Below, in pieces: positions 44,637 to 56,430 of a stretch of DNA of 64,000 bases; position 1 is the first letter of the stretch, and every line of letters begins with the position of its first letter. Location: assembly GCA_010909165.1 (NCBI GenBank), contig VJWM01000144.1, positions 248,001-312,000 of the forward strand, given 5' to 3'. Position numbers and translations under genes: made by a program. A model generated the notes under the pieces. It was not told where the DNA came from, made no database searches, and was given only the letters and a program-made list of their open reading frames with translations. The stretch comes from Anthoceros angustus. Taxonomy: Eukaryota > Streptophyta > Anthocerotopsida > Anthocerotales > Anthocerotaceae.

Positions 44637-46300
44637 CACATATGCACAAAGCTTTTGTACCATTCAGATACCTCATAACTTCTTTTACCGCCTCCCAATG
44701 CTTCTTGCCGGTTTGACATAAACACTAACCACTCCCACGCAAAGGCAATGTCGGGGCGTAGCAATCATTGCATACATCAAACTCCCTACACCGATGAGTA
44801 TGGGACCTTCTCCATTTCACTTTGTCCTCCTCGAGCTTGGGCAATCCGCGCTTGAAAGTTTCACATATGGAGGCAATGGAGTACCCAATGGCTTCCCTTC
44901 TCCATGTTGAAACGTTGAAGCACCACATTAATGTATTCCGTCGAGACAAATAAAGCGGATGTATATACATTACGAATGCCAAGTATATGGCTCGCCTCTC
45001 CCAAGTCTGTCATTTCAAAGTGAGCATTCAACTTTGACTTCAACAAAATCTCATCGATCTTGTTCCAATTAGCATATCATCCACATAGAGGATCAAAATG
45101 AGCAAGCTTTGATCCTTAGCTTGCTTCGTATAGAGGCAATGATCCTCATCGCTACGTTTGTAGCCTTGAGAAAGCATAAATGAGTGGAACTTGTGATACC
45201 ACTCTCTGGGTGCCCGTTTCAAACCATAAAGGCTCTTCCATAACCTGCACACCAGATGCTCTTTGCCCTTCTCAACAAAACCTTCTGGTTGCTGCATGTA
45301 GACTTCCTCTTGAAGGTCACCATGCAAGAATGCCGTCTTGACATCCATCTGTACAAGTTCCATATCATTCCTGGCAACCAAAGCAAGAACACATCGCAAA
45401 GTTGTCATTTTGACTACTGGTGAGAAAATCTCATCAAAGTCAATGCCTGGTTGTTGCTTGAAACCCTTAGCAACCAATCGTGCCTTGTACTTTGGTTTGC
45501 CATCAAGCGGTATGACCTTCATCTTGTACACCCATTTGCAGTGCCTTCTTATCCTAGGCAACCAACCAACTCCCAAGTTTGGTTCTTATGCAGCGAATTC
45601 ATTTCTGCATGGCCTTCTCCCACTTCTGTTTGTTACTCATTGACATGGCCTCTTTGTAAGAAGAGGGTTCCCCACAATCTGTCAGCATGACATAATCCAG
45701 AGATGGATCATACCTGTCAGGAGGTCGTGTAATCCTGCCTGACCTACGAAGCACAGGCACCTCTATAGGAGCTTGTTCGACTCTTGGTTCATCTACCGGT
45801 GGAGGAATGTGCTCCTGCACATTACCACGGTTATCAACCTGCCCATGATGATCATGTCCATCTTCTTGGAAGATCACCCTTCGCACCTCCACAGTTGGAG
45901 TAGGCTTCCTGTGCATCTTGTTCTCATTGAAGAACACGTCGTTAGTACGAACAACCTTTCTAGCCTCTGGATCCCACAAACGGTATCCCATCTCACGGAA
46001 TCACCATAGCCAAGAAAAATACATTTCTTGGACTTAGGTGCCAACTTGTCCCGAAACTCTTTTGGAACATGGCAAGATGCCTCACAAACACTCGCAGATG
46101 CTTGTAGGATGGTTTCTTTCCGGACCATAGCTCCTCGAACTCGCTCATCAACCTTATTAGGAGATCGTTAATAAGATGAACTGCAGACATCGCCCAAAAC
46201 CCATTAGGCAATCCGTAGTTTGACAACAAACTACGCATCCTCTCCTCGAATGGTTCTTTCATCCGCCACCACACCATTTTGTGGAGGAGTATACGCTAAT
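44637..46300 (-). pseudogene. Copia-2 RT and integrase C-terminus, unit B (best preserved)
   Basis: The clearest frame is 45040-45576 on the minus strand: WVYKMKVIPLDGKPKYKARL, FDEIFSPVVKMTTLRCVLAL, VQMDVKTAFLHGDLQEEVYM, then the catalytic LYVDDML. Upstream on the same strand 45599-45991 gives the integrase-RT hinge with VLRRSGRITRPPDRYDPSLD and KEAMSMSNKQKWEKAM, in frame. This copy keeps CTG and CAG at sites where units A and the 26.9-kb fragment show CG. Confidence 0.92.
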
Positions 46301-49300
46301 TTCTTTTGATTCCTTGGAATCAGTAATGACCGAAAGCTGAAACATACTTCCACCATTATCCGCCCTTAGACACTTCAATCGGTGGCCGATCGATTCTCTA
46401 CAAGGGTGACAAATTTCAAACACCGTAACTTCATCCTTTTTCCTCAAAGGATAAACCCACACCTTGCGTGAGAAAATCATCTATGAAAGTGACAAAATAG
46501 AGGCACCGCCTAATGATGCAGAGGCATAGGTCCACATACATCACGTGAACCAACTCAAGAGGTTTACTACTTTTACCTCTTGTTCGATGTGATGATTTTG
46601 TCTTTCCCATATAAACAAAGGCTCACACATCGAGAGATCGAGAAGTTAAGAATGTGGATATAACCGTAACGAGATAAAACCTTCATTCCCTTCTCGAGAC
46701 ATATGTCCTAACCGCAATGCCACAAGGAAACATTTGGTTGCTCCACATGATCATCACATGATCTTTGATTACTCAAGTGAGTACAAAGTGCCACACTTCG
46801 ATCCACGAGCTAACACAAGAGAACCTTTGGAGATCTTCCAAGAGTGATCCCCAAACCAAGTGGTAACCAAAGATCATCCAACCGCCGCGCTAATCATGCT
46901 TTTTGTCAACTTCGAACATGCCTAACGCCCTTCAAAGATGAATGAAGATCCGTTGTCAAACTTGAGTTGCACATCACCACGCCGCGATCCGCATGCATAG
47001 TTATTTCCAAGCCTAACATCCTTTCCTTGTAGCATCATACGTGCTAAACCACTCTATGAGGAGTAACATGGAAAGATGCACCGAGTCAATTATCCAATTG
47101 CGTAATAAATGACTATCCACGGTATTAATTGTGCAAAGATTCAAGTAAGAAGAGATAAGGACATCTCCGTCCTCAGTTTAACTCTTCCAACTCGACATTT
47201 AAGTCGCCTTCTTGTCGCCCCGCTTCTTCTTTTCCTTGGTCCTTTTGAACTTCTCGCACTCTCTTTTGAAGTGACCCTTTTGTGACAATAGTGACACTCC
47301 ACATTCTTGTTACGACTACGAGATTTGCTACGAGAAAAGCTTCCGTTGCTTCCCTTCGCAGGGACCTCCCTCTCACTATGAGGGCACCGGAACCTTTGGA
47401 AGGTTCCATGTTTTTCTGTTCACCTCCTCGCCAATGTGCTACCTTCTACATTTACAATGGTAAGACCACTAGCAGGCGTAATTACTCGAGTCGCATTTAA
47501 AAGTGTCCCAACTCTCGTAATGTGACCAATGAAACATAGCTCTCACTAACTGGGAACGTGATACCTTGAGATGAGAGTCGGCTGAAAATGGTATTGAAAT
47601 CATTCGATGATCGGACATCCTCGTCCCTTCCTTCATCTTCAAGTCCACCAGCTTCAACCAATACACCGAGAAGCCGCACTTTGCTTCTCATACAGTCACA
47701 TACCGCCATCCGTAACTCGTGGTCTTATCTTTCACATTGAAGTACACTGCTTTTGACAATGTTAGCATGATAGTAGATCTAGCAAGCTCATCCGCCACCA
47801 CACCATTTTGTGGAGGAGTATACGCATAATTCTCTTTTGATTCCTTGGAATCAGTAATGACCGGAAAGCAAACATACTTCCACCATTATCCGCCCTTAGA
47901 CACTTCAATCGGTGATCGATTCTCTACAAGGGTGACAAATTTCAAACACCGTAACTTCATCCTTTTTCCTCAAAGGATAAAACCCACACCTTGCGTGAGA
48001 AATCATCTATGAAAGTGACAAAATAGAGGCACCGCCTAATGATGCAGAGGCATAGGTCCACATACATCACGTGAACCAACTCAAGAGGTTTACTACTTTT
48101 ACCTCTTGTTCGATGTGATGATTTTGTCTATTTCCCATATAAACAAAGGCTCACACATCGAGAGATCGAGAAGTTAACAGGATATAACCGTAACGAGATA
48201 AAACCTTCATTCCCTTCTCGAGACATATGTCCTAACCGCAATGCCACAAGGAAACATTTGGTTGCTCACATCACATGATCTTTGACAAGAAGCAAGTGAG
48301 TACAAAGTGCCACACTCGATCCACGAGCTAACAAGAGAACCTTTGGAGATCTTCCAAGAGTGATCCCCAAACCAGAAGTGGTAACCAAAGATCATCCAAC
48401 CGCCGCGCTAATCATGCTTTTTGTCAACTTCGAACATGCCTAACGCCCTTCAAAGATGAATGAAGATCCGTTGTCAAACTTGAGTTGCACATCACCACGC
48501 CCGCGATCCGCATGCATAGTTATTTCCAAGCCTAACGCATCCTTTCCTTGTAGCATCATCGTGCTAAACCACTCTATGAGGAGTAACATGGAAAGATGCA
48601 CCGAGTCAATTATCCAATTGCGTAATAAATGACTATCCACGGTAATTGTGCAAGATTCAAGTAAGAAGAGATAAGGACATCTCCGTCCTCAATGTAGTTT
48701 AACTCTTCCAACTCGACATTTAAGTCGCCTTCTTGTCGTCTTCTTGGTCCTTTTGAACTTCTCGCACTCTCTTTTGAAGTGACCCCTTTTGTGACAATAG
48801 TGACACTCCACATTCTTGTTACGACTACGAGATTTGCTACGAGAAAAGCTTCCGTCCGGTTGCTTCCCTTCGCAGCGGGACCTCCCTCTCACTATGAGGG
48901 CACCGGAACCTTTGGAAGGTTCCATATTTTCCTGCTCACCTCCTCGCCAATGTGCTACCTTCTACATTTACAATGGTAAGACCACTAGCCGTAATTACTC
49001 GTAGTCGCGAAAGTGTCCCAACTCTCGTAATGTGACCAATGAAACATAGCTCTCACTAACTGGGAACGTGATACCTTGAGATGAGAGTCGGCTGAAAATG
49101 GTATTGAAATCATTCGATGATCGGACATCCTCGTCCCTTCCTTCATCTTCAAGTCCACCACCGCTTCAACCAATACACCGAGAAGCCGCACTTTGCTTCT
49201 CATACAGTCACATACCGCCATCCGTAACTCGTGGTCTTATCTTTCACATTGAAGTACACTGCTTTTGACAATGTTAGCATGATAGTAGATCTAGCAAGCT

Positions 49301-51410
49301 CATCCAGTCCCGCCACTCATCCCGTGTCATACTATCCGGTTTGACGCCTAACAACTTTATGGGCTTGATCCGCTTTTCGCACTAGAACATTATACACTTG
49401 TTCTTTCCAACGGAAGTTAGTACCATCTAACTTCTCGATATTGAACATGACGCTCGATGATGAAGACATCATGACTCAAAATACATTCTTGGACTTAGGT
49501 GCCAACTTGTCCCGAAACTCTTTTGGAACATGGCGGTATGCCTCACAAACACTCGCAGATGCTTGTAGGATGGTTTCTTTCCGGACCATAGCTCCTCGAA
49601 CTCGCTCATCAACCTTATTAGGAGATCTAATAAGATGAATAAGAACATACGCCCAAAACCCATTAGGCAATCCGAGTTTGACAACAAACTACGATCCTCT
49701 CCTCGAATGGTTCTGCTCATCCGCCGCCCACACCATTTTGTGGAGGAGTATACGGCGCAATTCTCTTTTGATTCCTTGGAATCACAGAATGACCGAAAGC
49801 TGAAACATACTCTCCACCATTATCTCCTTAGACACTTCAATCGGTGGCGGATCGATTCTCTACAAGGGTGACAAATTTCAAACACCGTAACTTCATCCTT
49901 TTTCCTCAAAGGATAAAACCCACACCTTGCGTGAGAAATCATCTATGAAAGTGACAAAATAGGAGGCACGCCTAATGATGCAGAGGCATAGGTCCACATA
50001 CATCACTGAACCAACTCAAGAGGTTTACTCTACTTTTACCTCTTGTTCGATGTGATGATTTTGTCTGCTTCCCATATAACTGCTCACACATCGAGAGAAG
50101 TTAAGAACAGGATATAACCGTAACGAGATAAAACCTTCATTCCCTTCGAGACATATGTCCTAACCGCAATGCCACAAGGAAACATTTGGTTGCTCACATC
50201 ACATGATCTTTGGTGTTTACAAGTGAGTACAAAGTGCCACACTTGATCCACGAGCTAACACAAGAGAACCTTTGGAGATCTTCCAAGAGTGATCCCCAAA
50301 CCAGAAGTGGTAACCAAAGATCATCCAACCGCCGCGCTAATCATGCTTTTTGTCAACTTCGAACATGCCTAACGCCCTTCAAAGATGAATGAAGATCCGT
50401 TGTCAAACTTGAGTTGCACATCACCACGCCCGCGATCCGCATGCATAGTTATTTCCAAGCCTAACATCCTTTCCTTGTAGCATCATACGTGCTAAACCAC
50501 TCTATGAGGAGTAACATGGAAAGATGCACCGAGTCAATTATCCAATTGCGTAATAAATGACTATCCACGGTGTTAATGCGCATTCAAGTAAGAAGAGATA
50601 AGGACATCTCCGTCCTCAGTTTAACTCTTCCAACTCGACATTTAAGTCGCCTTCTTGTCGTCACCTTCTTCTCTTTTCCTTGGTCCTTTTGAACTTCTCG
50701 CACTCTCTTTTGAAGTGACCCTTTTGTGACAATAGTGACACTCCACATTCTTGTTACGACTACGAGATTTGCTACGAGAAAAGCTTCTCCTTGCTTCCCT
50801 TCGCAGTGGACCTCCCTCTCACTATGAGGGCACGGAACCTTTGGAAGGTTCCATGTTTTTCTGTTCACCTCCTCGTTAACAGCTACCTTCTACATTTACA
50901 ATGGTAAGACCACTAGCGAGGCGGAATTACATGCGAAGGTCCCAACTCTCGTAATGTGACCAAAACATAGCTCTCACGGAACTGGGAACGTGATACCTTG
51001 AGATGAGAGTCGGCTGAAAATGGTATTGAAATCATTCGATGATCGGACATCCTCGTCCCTTCCTTCATCTTCAAGTCCACCATTTTGTTTCAACCAATAC
51101 ACGAAGCCGCACTTTGCTTCTCATACAGTCACATACCGCCATCCGTAACTCGTGGTCTTATCTTTCACATTGAAGTACACTGTTTTGACAATGTTAGCAT
51201 GATAGTAGATCTAGCAAGCTCATCCAGTCCCGCCACTCATCCCGTGTCATACTATCCGGTTTGACGCCTAACAACTTTATGGGCTTGATCCGCTTTTCGC
51301 ACTAGAACATTATACACTTGTTCTTTCCAACGGAAGTTAGTACCATCTAACTTCTCGATATTGAACATGACGCTCGATGATGAAGACATCATGACTCAAA
51401 AATCGATACG
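46258..51410 (-). pseudogene. Copia-2 gag to integrase, three staggered tandem copies
   Basis: Three successive copies of the gag-protease-integrase segment: about 46258-47784, 47785-49470 and 49471-51410. Each minus-strand copy has the zinc knuckle CHYCHKRGHFKREC or its broken form (about 47290, 48800, 50740) and a gag core such as MRSKVRLLGVLVEA. The third copy starts further into integrase. Joints share TCATCC (near 47785) and AAAAT (near 49471). None is open throughout. Confidence 0.88.
48689..48925 (-). pseudogene. Copia-2 gag zinc knuckle, best copy
   Basis: The minus-strand frame includes RNKNVECHYCHKRGHFKREC, a CX2CX4HX4C zinc knuckle that binds element RNA, preceded by a basic Ser/Arg-rich stretch. 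The other two copies are shifted out of frame in this motif. Confidence 0.85.
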
Positions 51411-52202
51411 ATAAAACACTCAACTCGCCTTGTTAGAAAAGTCAAAGAAAAAATCACCGTCGTGTATTTTGCCGCTGATTCCACGAGTATCCGCAATATT
51501 TCGAATTTTCGCCGCCGCGCCACGCGCGCGCCCGCCACCGCCGCGCCACCGCCGCGCCGCGCCGCGCGCCACGCCCGCGGCGCCGCGCCAGCGCCGCGCC
51601 GCGCCGCGCGCGGCCCGCGGCCACGCGGCGCGGCCGCGCGCGGCGCCACCGCCCGCGGCGCGCGCTCGCCCGCTCGCGGCGCGGCGCGCTGCGGCGCGCT
51701 GCGGCGGCGCGCGCCACCGCGCTGGCCCCGCGGCGCTGCGCGCTGCGCGCCGCGCTGCGCCACGCGGGCGCTGCGCGCCGCGCTCGCGCGCGGCCGCGCC
51801 ACCGCGCTCGCGCCGCTGGCGCCGCGGCGCCTGCGCGCCGCCCCGCTGGCCCGCCGCCGCTGCGCCGCGCGCGCCACGGCCGCGCCACCGCCGCGCTGGC
51901 GCGCGCCACGCGCGCGCGGCTCGCGCGCCGCGCTGGCGCGCCGCCCGCGGCCGCGCCCGGCGCGCGCGGCGCCCGCGGCCGCGCTGCGGCCGCTGCGCCG
52001 GCGCGCCGCCGCCGCGCCGCGCGGCCGCGCTGCGGCCGCGCGGCCGCCGCGCGGCTCGCGCCGCGGCGCCCGCCGCCCGCGGCCCGCCGCGCCACGCCCG
52101 CGCCGCGCTGGCGCGCCGCGATATGGGATCACCGCAATTCCACGAGCTCGCCGCGCCACCGCAGCCTAGAAAATTCTAGCATCACAACACAACCAAACCA
52201 AG
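51411..52202 (-). other. Copia-2 leader with 610-bp GC-only tract
   Basis: Between gag and the primer site. 51511-52120 is almost entirely C and G in irregular CGCG/GCGCC order with rare A or T, unlike anything else in the window. Long open frames occur on both strands here (over 200 Ala/Arg/Pro residues) only because stop codons need A and T. It may be a miscalled CTG/CAG-rich or other low-complexity leader. Confidence 0.7.
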
Positions 52203-52212
52203 GCTCGATACC
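52203..52212 (-). promoter_or_regulatory. Copia-2 primer binding site (altered)
   Basis: Plus strand GCTCGATACC, compared with GCTCTGATACCA expected for the methionine-tRNA primer site. The change is again CTG to CG. Confidence 0.75.
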
Positions 52213-52215
52213 GCT

Positions 52216-53023
52216 TGAAGGATCGTGGCCATGGTGGAAAGAGGAGAGGAGAGGAGGCAAGAGTAGCTCTCTCACATTGAGATGAGGCTTGAGGGTATTT
52301 ATACCCTCCAATAGGCTCCTAGAAGCTCCACAAGAAGCTCCTAGGAAGGAGCACAAGAAGCTTCCTAGTGATTAGCTTAAGCTAAACTAATGATACTTAA
52401 TCGACACCTAACTTAGACTAAGTGTATTAGAAGGAAGCAAATGGATCTCTCTCACATTGAGATGAGGCTCTAGGGTATTTATACCTCCAACAGGCTCCCT
52501 AGGAAGCTCCACAAGAAGCCCCTAGGAAGGAGCACAAGAAGCTTCCTAGTGATTAGCTTCAGCTAAACTAATGATACTTAATCGACACCCAACTTAGACT
52601 AAGTGTATTAGTCTAAGTACATTGGGCTTTAATACCCTTACAACTCTCACATTGAGATGAGGCTCTAGGGTATTTATACCTCCAACAGGCTCCTAGAAGC
52701 TCCACAAGAAGCCCCTAGGAAGGAGCACAAGAAGCTTCCTAGTGATTAGCTAAACTAATGATACTTAATCGACACCTAACTTAGACTAAGTGTATTAGTC
52801 TAAGTACATTGGGCTTTAATACCCTTACAACTCTCACATTGAGATGAGGCTCTAGGGTATTTATACCTCCAACAGGCTCCCTAGGAAGCTCCACAATAAG
52901 CCCCTAGGAAGGAGCACAAGAAGCTTCCTAGTGATTAGCTTCACTAAACTAATGATACTTAATCGACACCTAACTTAGACTAAGTGTATTAGTCTAAGTA
53001 CATTGGGCTTTAATACCCTTACA
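52216..53023 (-). repeat. Copia-2 5' LTR, multiplied modules
   Basis: Four consecutive partial LTR copies starting near 52216, 52432, 52645 and 52830. Each has the CTCTCACATTGAGATGAGGC phrase and the AGAAGCTTCCTAGTGATTAG phrase; only the first has the TGAAGGATCG start and only the last is followed by the GGATGT target duplication. The 3' LTR has one set. Confidence 0.9.
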
Positions 53024-54900
53024 GGATGTGAACATCGTGTGCTCCGTGAGAACTGGAGAACATATATATCTAGTTAGATATTTGTCTCCTAACTTTCTGA
53101 ACAGCAACACTATAGATGTAGAAATAGATGTTCCCAAATGAGAAATAGTACCTTTCTTAACTATCTTTCGTATTTCGAGGAATGGTATTTCAATCTCTGG
53201 TCTCGCTACATATCCTGGATCCCCATGGGTGGGAACATTATTGTTTAACCACCAATTATTGTTTAACCGCCAATTATTGCTTTGTACCCCGTGGTCACTC
53301 TTTGTAAACACGTTTTCACACACATCGCCAGTAAGGTCTTTTCATATGAAAACAAAAATGTTTCTTACCTTCTTCGATATCGACCATTTCGCCGTTGCTT
53401 TCGCTGATTGATACCATCCCGAACAAAAGGAAAATGTGATTAGTCGAATGTGAGTTGCGCTTGCCGCCACGAGAAGACGCAGCGCATGCCGATGCCCCGG
53501 TCAGAGTGCGCATGCCGATGCTCGCTTAATACACCGCATGTTGCGGCATGCGATGCATGCCGCCGCATCCAACGTGCGCATGCCGATGCATGCCGCCACT
53601 TAACCCGCATGTTGCGGCATGCGATGCCGATGCTCGGCATGACGCCATCGTTCGACTCGACACGTTGTTGACTCGACACGCTGTCGACCGGCACGCTTCT
53701 CTAACTGAGAACACTGATGTAAAAAAGATGTTCCCAAATGAGAAATAGTACCTTTCTCAACTATCTTTCGTATTTTGAGGAGTGGTATTTCAACCTCGGT
53801 CTCGCGGCATATCCCGGATCCCCATGGTTGGGAACATTATTGTTTAACCGCCAATTATTATTGTTTTCGCTTTGTACTCGTGGTCACTCTTTGTAAACAC
53901 GTTTTCACACACATCGCCAGCGAAGGTCTTTTCATATGAAAACAAAAATGTTTCTTACCTTCTTCGATATCGACCATTTCGCCGTTGCTTTCGCTGATTG
54001 ATACCATCCCGAACAAAAGGAAAATGTGATTAGTCGAATGTGAGTTGCGCTTGCCGCCACGAGAAGACGCAGCGCATGCCGATGCCCCGGTCAGAGTGCG
54101 CATGCCGATGCTCGCTTAATACACCGCATGTTGCGGCATGCGATGCATGCCGCCGCATCCAACGTGCGCATGCCGATGCATGCCGCCACTTAACCCCGCA
54201 TGTTGCGGCATGCGATGCCGATGCATGCCTCGGCATGACGCCATCGTTCGACTCGACACGTTGTTGACTCGACACGCTGTCGACCGGCACGCTTCTCTAA
54301 CTTTTGAGAACACTGATGTAAAAAAGATGTTCCCAAATGAGAAATAGTACCTTTCTCAACTATCTTTCGTATTTTGAGGAGTGGTATTTCAACCTCGGTC
54401 TCGCGGCATATCCCGGATCCCCATGGTTGGGAACATTATTGTTTAACCGCCAATTATTATTGTTTTCGCTTTGTACTCCCCGTGGTCACTCTTTGTAAAC
54501 ACGTTTTCACACACATCGCCAGCGAAGGTCTTTTCATATGAAAACAAAAATGTTTCTTACCTTCTTCGATATCGACCATTTCGCCGTTGCTTTCGCTGAT
54601 TGATACCATCCCGAACAAAAGGAAAATGTGATTAGTCGAATGTGAGTTGCGCTTGCCGCCACGAGAAGACGCAGCGCATGCCGATGCATGCCGATGCATG
54701 CCGATGCATGCCGATGCATGCCGATGCATGCCGATGCATGCCGCCGCATGCCGATGCATGCCGCATCCAACGCAAACGCGGCATGCCGATGCATGCCGCC
54801 ACTTAACCCCGCATGTTGCGGCATGCGATGCCGATGCATGCCTCGCATGACGCCATCGTTCGACTCGACACGTTGTTGACTCGACACGTTCGACTCGACC
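53024..54900 (-). pseudogene. Unrecognised gene, 5' side, in three ~600-bp tandem copies
   Basis: The minus strand carries a coding segment at 53030-53323: NNNVPTHGDPGYVARPEIEI, PFLEIRKIVKKGTISHLGTS, LLFRKLGDKYLTRYICSPVL, ending TMFTS at the Copia-2 insertion. It joins in sense to MDDRTWLLCSASPSWRK at 24040 on the other side. The segment and its upstream flank recur near 53730 and 54328 (GTTCCCAAATGAGAAATAGT at each). The rest of each copy is a CATGCCGATG-rich minisatellite. Family unknown; VPTHGDPG resembles APTHGPP of the exon at 21791-22018, hinting at an internal repeat. Confidence 0.5.
54676..54770. repeat. 10-bp minisatellite GCATGCCGAT
   Basis: About nine head-to-tail units of GCATGCCGAT (also readable as ATGCATGCCG). 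Shorter, degenerate versions lie at 53480-53640 and 54070-54235 in the other two tandem copies; the array is expanded only here. Confidence 0.88.
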
Positions 54901-55756
54901 GTTCGACTCTAACTAAATTAAAAACTTTGGGACCGAAGTGATCTAGAGCATTTGATCAAGTACTACACTTACCTTGAAGACAAATTGAACATGGAAGTGT
55001 TGATATAATCAGACGCCGACGCATCAACCGTTAAACGGTCGCCTCCTAGAAAAGGTGAGCATAAGTCTATGTGTTAGAAGACTTGAAGATGGAAAGACTA
55101 GATACTACACAAACCGAGCGTCGACGTAAAATGCATGCAGAGTGCAAGACACACAACCCGAACACATGCGACCTACTTGACACGAACGATGATGGACAGC
55201 AAGAGACAGACATGAGACGATTCCAAGCAGCATGACTGCGAGGGACATTGTGCAAGAAAGCGCATGAAACTCGACATGAGACGTAGCCTAGACGGACCGC
55301 AAAATCGGTGTGCAAGAACGCGACATAAGCAACAAAGCGGGGTTGTAGAGATGGAACTGCACGAGAGTTATGTGTCTTGGCGGATGTACGAGAGCAAGAA
55401 GGAAACTTACGCTATAGGAACTTACGCGCAGTGGGGTGCCTTCTAGCTTCTCTTTGCTAAATCTGCGTTGAAAACATCAGCAACATGAGTCCGAAACGCA
55501 CAAATGTTAACAGTACGGTGATGATGGAGAAAGATCTTTCTCATTTCAGCCTGCATCAGACGCTTAGAATGATGATAGAGAGGACACACCAAGGGAATCC
55601 TAAACCAGCACCACCAACGTGAAAGCAAGCGGACAAGGGAGCAGGAAACTTACGACATTTCAAAATGGTGGGGTGCCTTGAGTGTCTTTTCGCATAGCTC
55701 AGAAACGCAAGAGACATGAGAGGCATGAGTATGTAAACGAAGAAACACAGTACGCT
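54901..55756. other. No gene recognised
   Basis: Moderate GC sequence with short frames on both strands. A purine-rich plus strand and a few degenerate phrases (GACATGAGACG, ACATGAGAC repeated) but no family or repeat I can name. Confidence 0.35.
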
Positions 55757-55791
55757 TAGGATGCAAGACCCACCCAAGAAAAGGACCAAAT

Positions 55792-56112
55792 CTAGATTCG
55801 TGGAGCTTCTAACATACCACCAACCTCAACGATCGATCGGCGCCAGCGATGGCGATAAGCGATGGCGATAGCGCAGCTCGGCGCCGAAAGAAGGCGATGG
55901 CGATAGAAGCGATGGCGATAAGCGATGGCGATGGCGCAGCGATGGCGATAGAAGCGATGGCGATCACGCCAAAGACCGGCAGATGGTGATGGCAATCGCG
56001 CAACTCGGCGCCGAAGGAAGGCGGTCGAGCAGCTCGGCCGACGGATGGTGGGCGATGAGGGCGCAAAAGCGAAGGAGGAGACACTGGGAAAGAAGTCATG
56101 GGAGAGAGACAT
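55792..56112 (-). CDS. Hypothetical ORF with Arg/His repeats, minus strand
   Basis: 106 residues starting MSLSHDFFPSVSSFAFAPSS, then His/Arg-rich repeats made by GATGGCGAT units. The start looks natural, but the rest is minisatellite-encoded. The second copy (57025-57261) has a longer HRHRHR run. Possibly the first exon of a minus-strand gene; coding status doubtful. Confidence 0.3.
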   Translation of the reverse strand: MSLSHDFFPSVSSFAFAPSSPTIRRPSCSTAFLRRRVARLPSPSAGLWRDRHRFYRHRCAIAIAYRHRFYRHRLLSAPSCAIAIAYRHRWRRSIVEVGGMLEAPRI

Positions 56113-56430
56113 AAGTAAGAGAAGGTAGATTGTTCGAGAGGCTTCCCGCGATGTGCCCGTGTGTCAACTGTGATTGGTTGCTCGCTCGGGTCACGCCACT
56201 GCTGGTGGTTAGTTAGTTAGGTTAGGTGCATTCAAATTAGGTTTGGGTGTGGCGGCACGCACCAATCGCGATGGGAGGTAGGTTCATTAATTGGCCTCGG
56301 ACCGTAGGTTTGGTAAATTTGAAGTAGGTCCGGTAGAGAGAGGCGCTACCGGCGGAGAGAGGTTAGGGTTTCATAGGCTATAAAATCCGCCTTTTCAACT
56401 CACACCGCCTTTCTCCCTTTCGCTTTTGCT
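56113..56430 (+). promoter_or_regulatory. Promoter-like region with TATA box
   Basis: GGCTATAAAATCC (TATAAAA at 56379-56385) is followed ~30 bp later by CAACTCACACCGCC, a plausible start site, then a pyrimidine-rich 5' UTR-like stretch. CCAAT-type boxes (GTGATTGGTTG, CACCAATCGCG) lie upstream. The whole is duplicated, with TATAAAA at 57551-57557. Divergent to the minus-strand ORF at 56112. Confidence 0.5.

Larger units (their letters stand above)
42375..46300. repeat. Tandem duplication spanning Gypsy LTR end and Copia-2 pol
   Basis: 42375-44315 (last ~310 bp of Gypsy LTR plus Copia-2 RT and integrase) is repeated as 44316 to about 46300. The joint near 44312-44322 shares TTCTTTTGA. It includes the Gypsy-Copia boundary, so it happened after the Gypsy insertion. 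Confidence 0.92.
24048..53023 (-). mobile_element. Copia-2 LTR retrotransposon, with nested Gypsy and internal duplications
   Basis: Minus-strand Copia element. Its LTR on the plus strand runs TGAAGG to CTTACA. Flanks share GGATGT (24042-24047 and 53024-53029). A polypurine tract abuts the left LTR and a damaged methionine-tRNA primer site abuts the right LTR, fixing the orientation. The reading order on the minus strand is gag, integrase, RT, RNase H. The internal region is enlarged by four tandem duplications and by the Gypsy element at 24801-42683. Confidence 0.92.

Noticed and set aside
51389-52179. Overlapping open frames of 200-256 residues on both strands, Ala/Arg/Pro-rich
   Set aside because: They arise because the tract lacks A and T, so stop codons cannot form. 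No domain and every frame is open.
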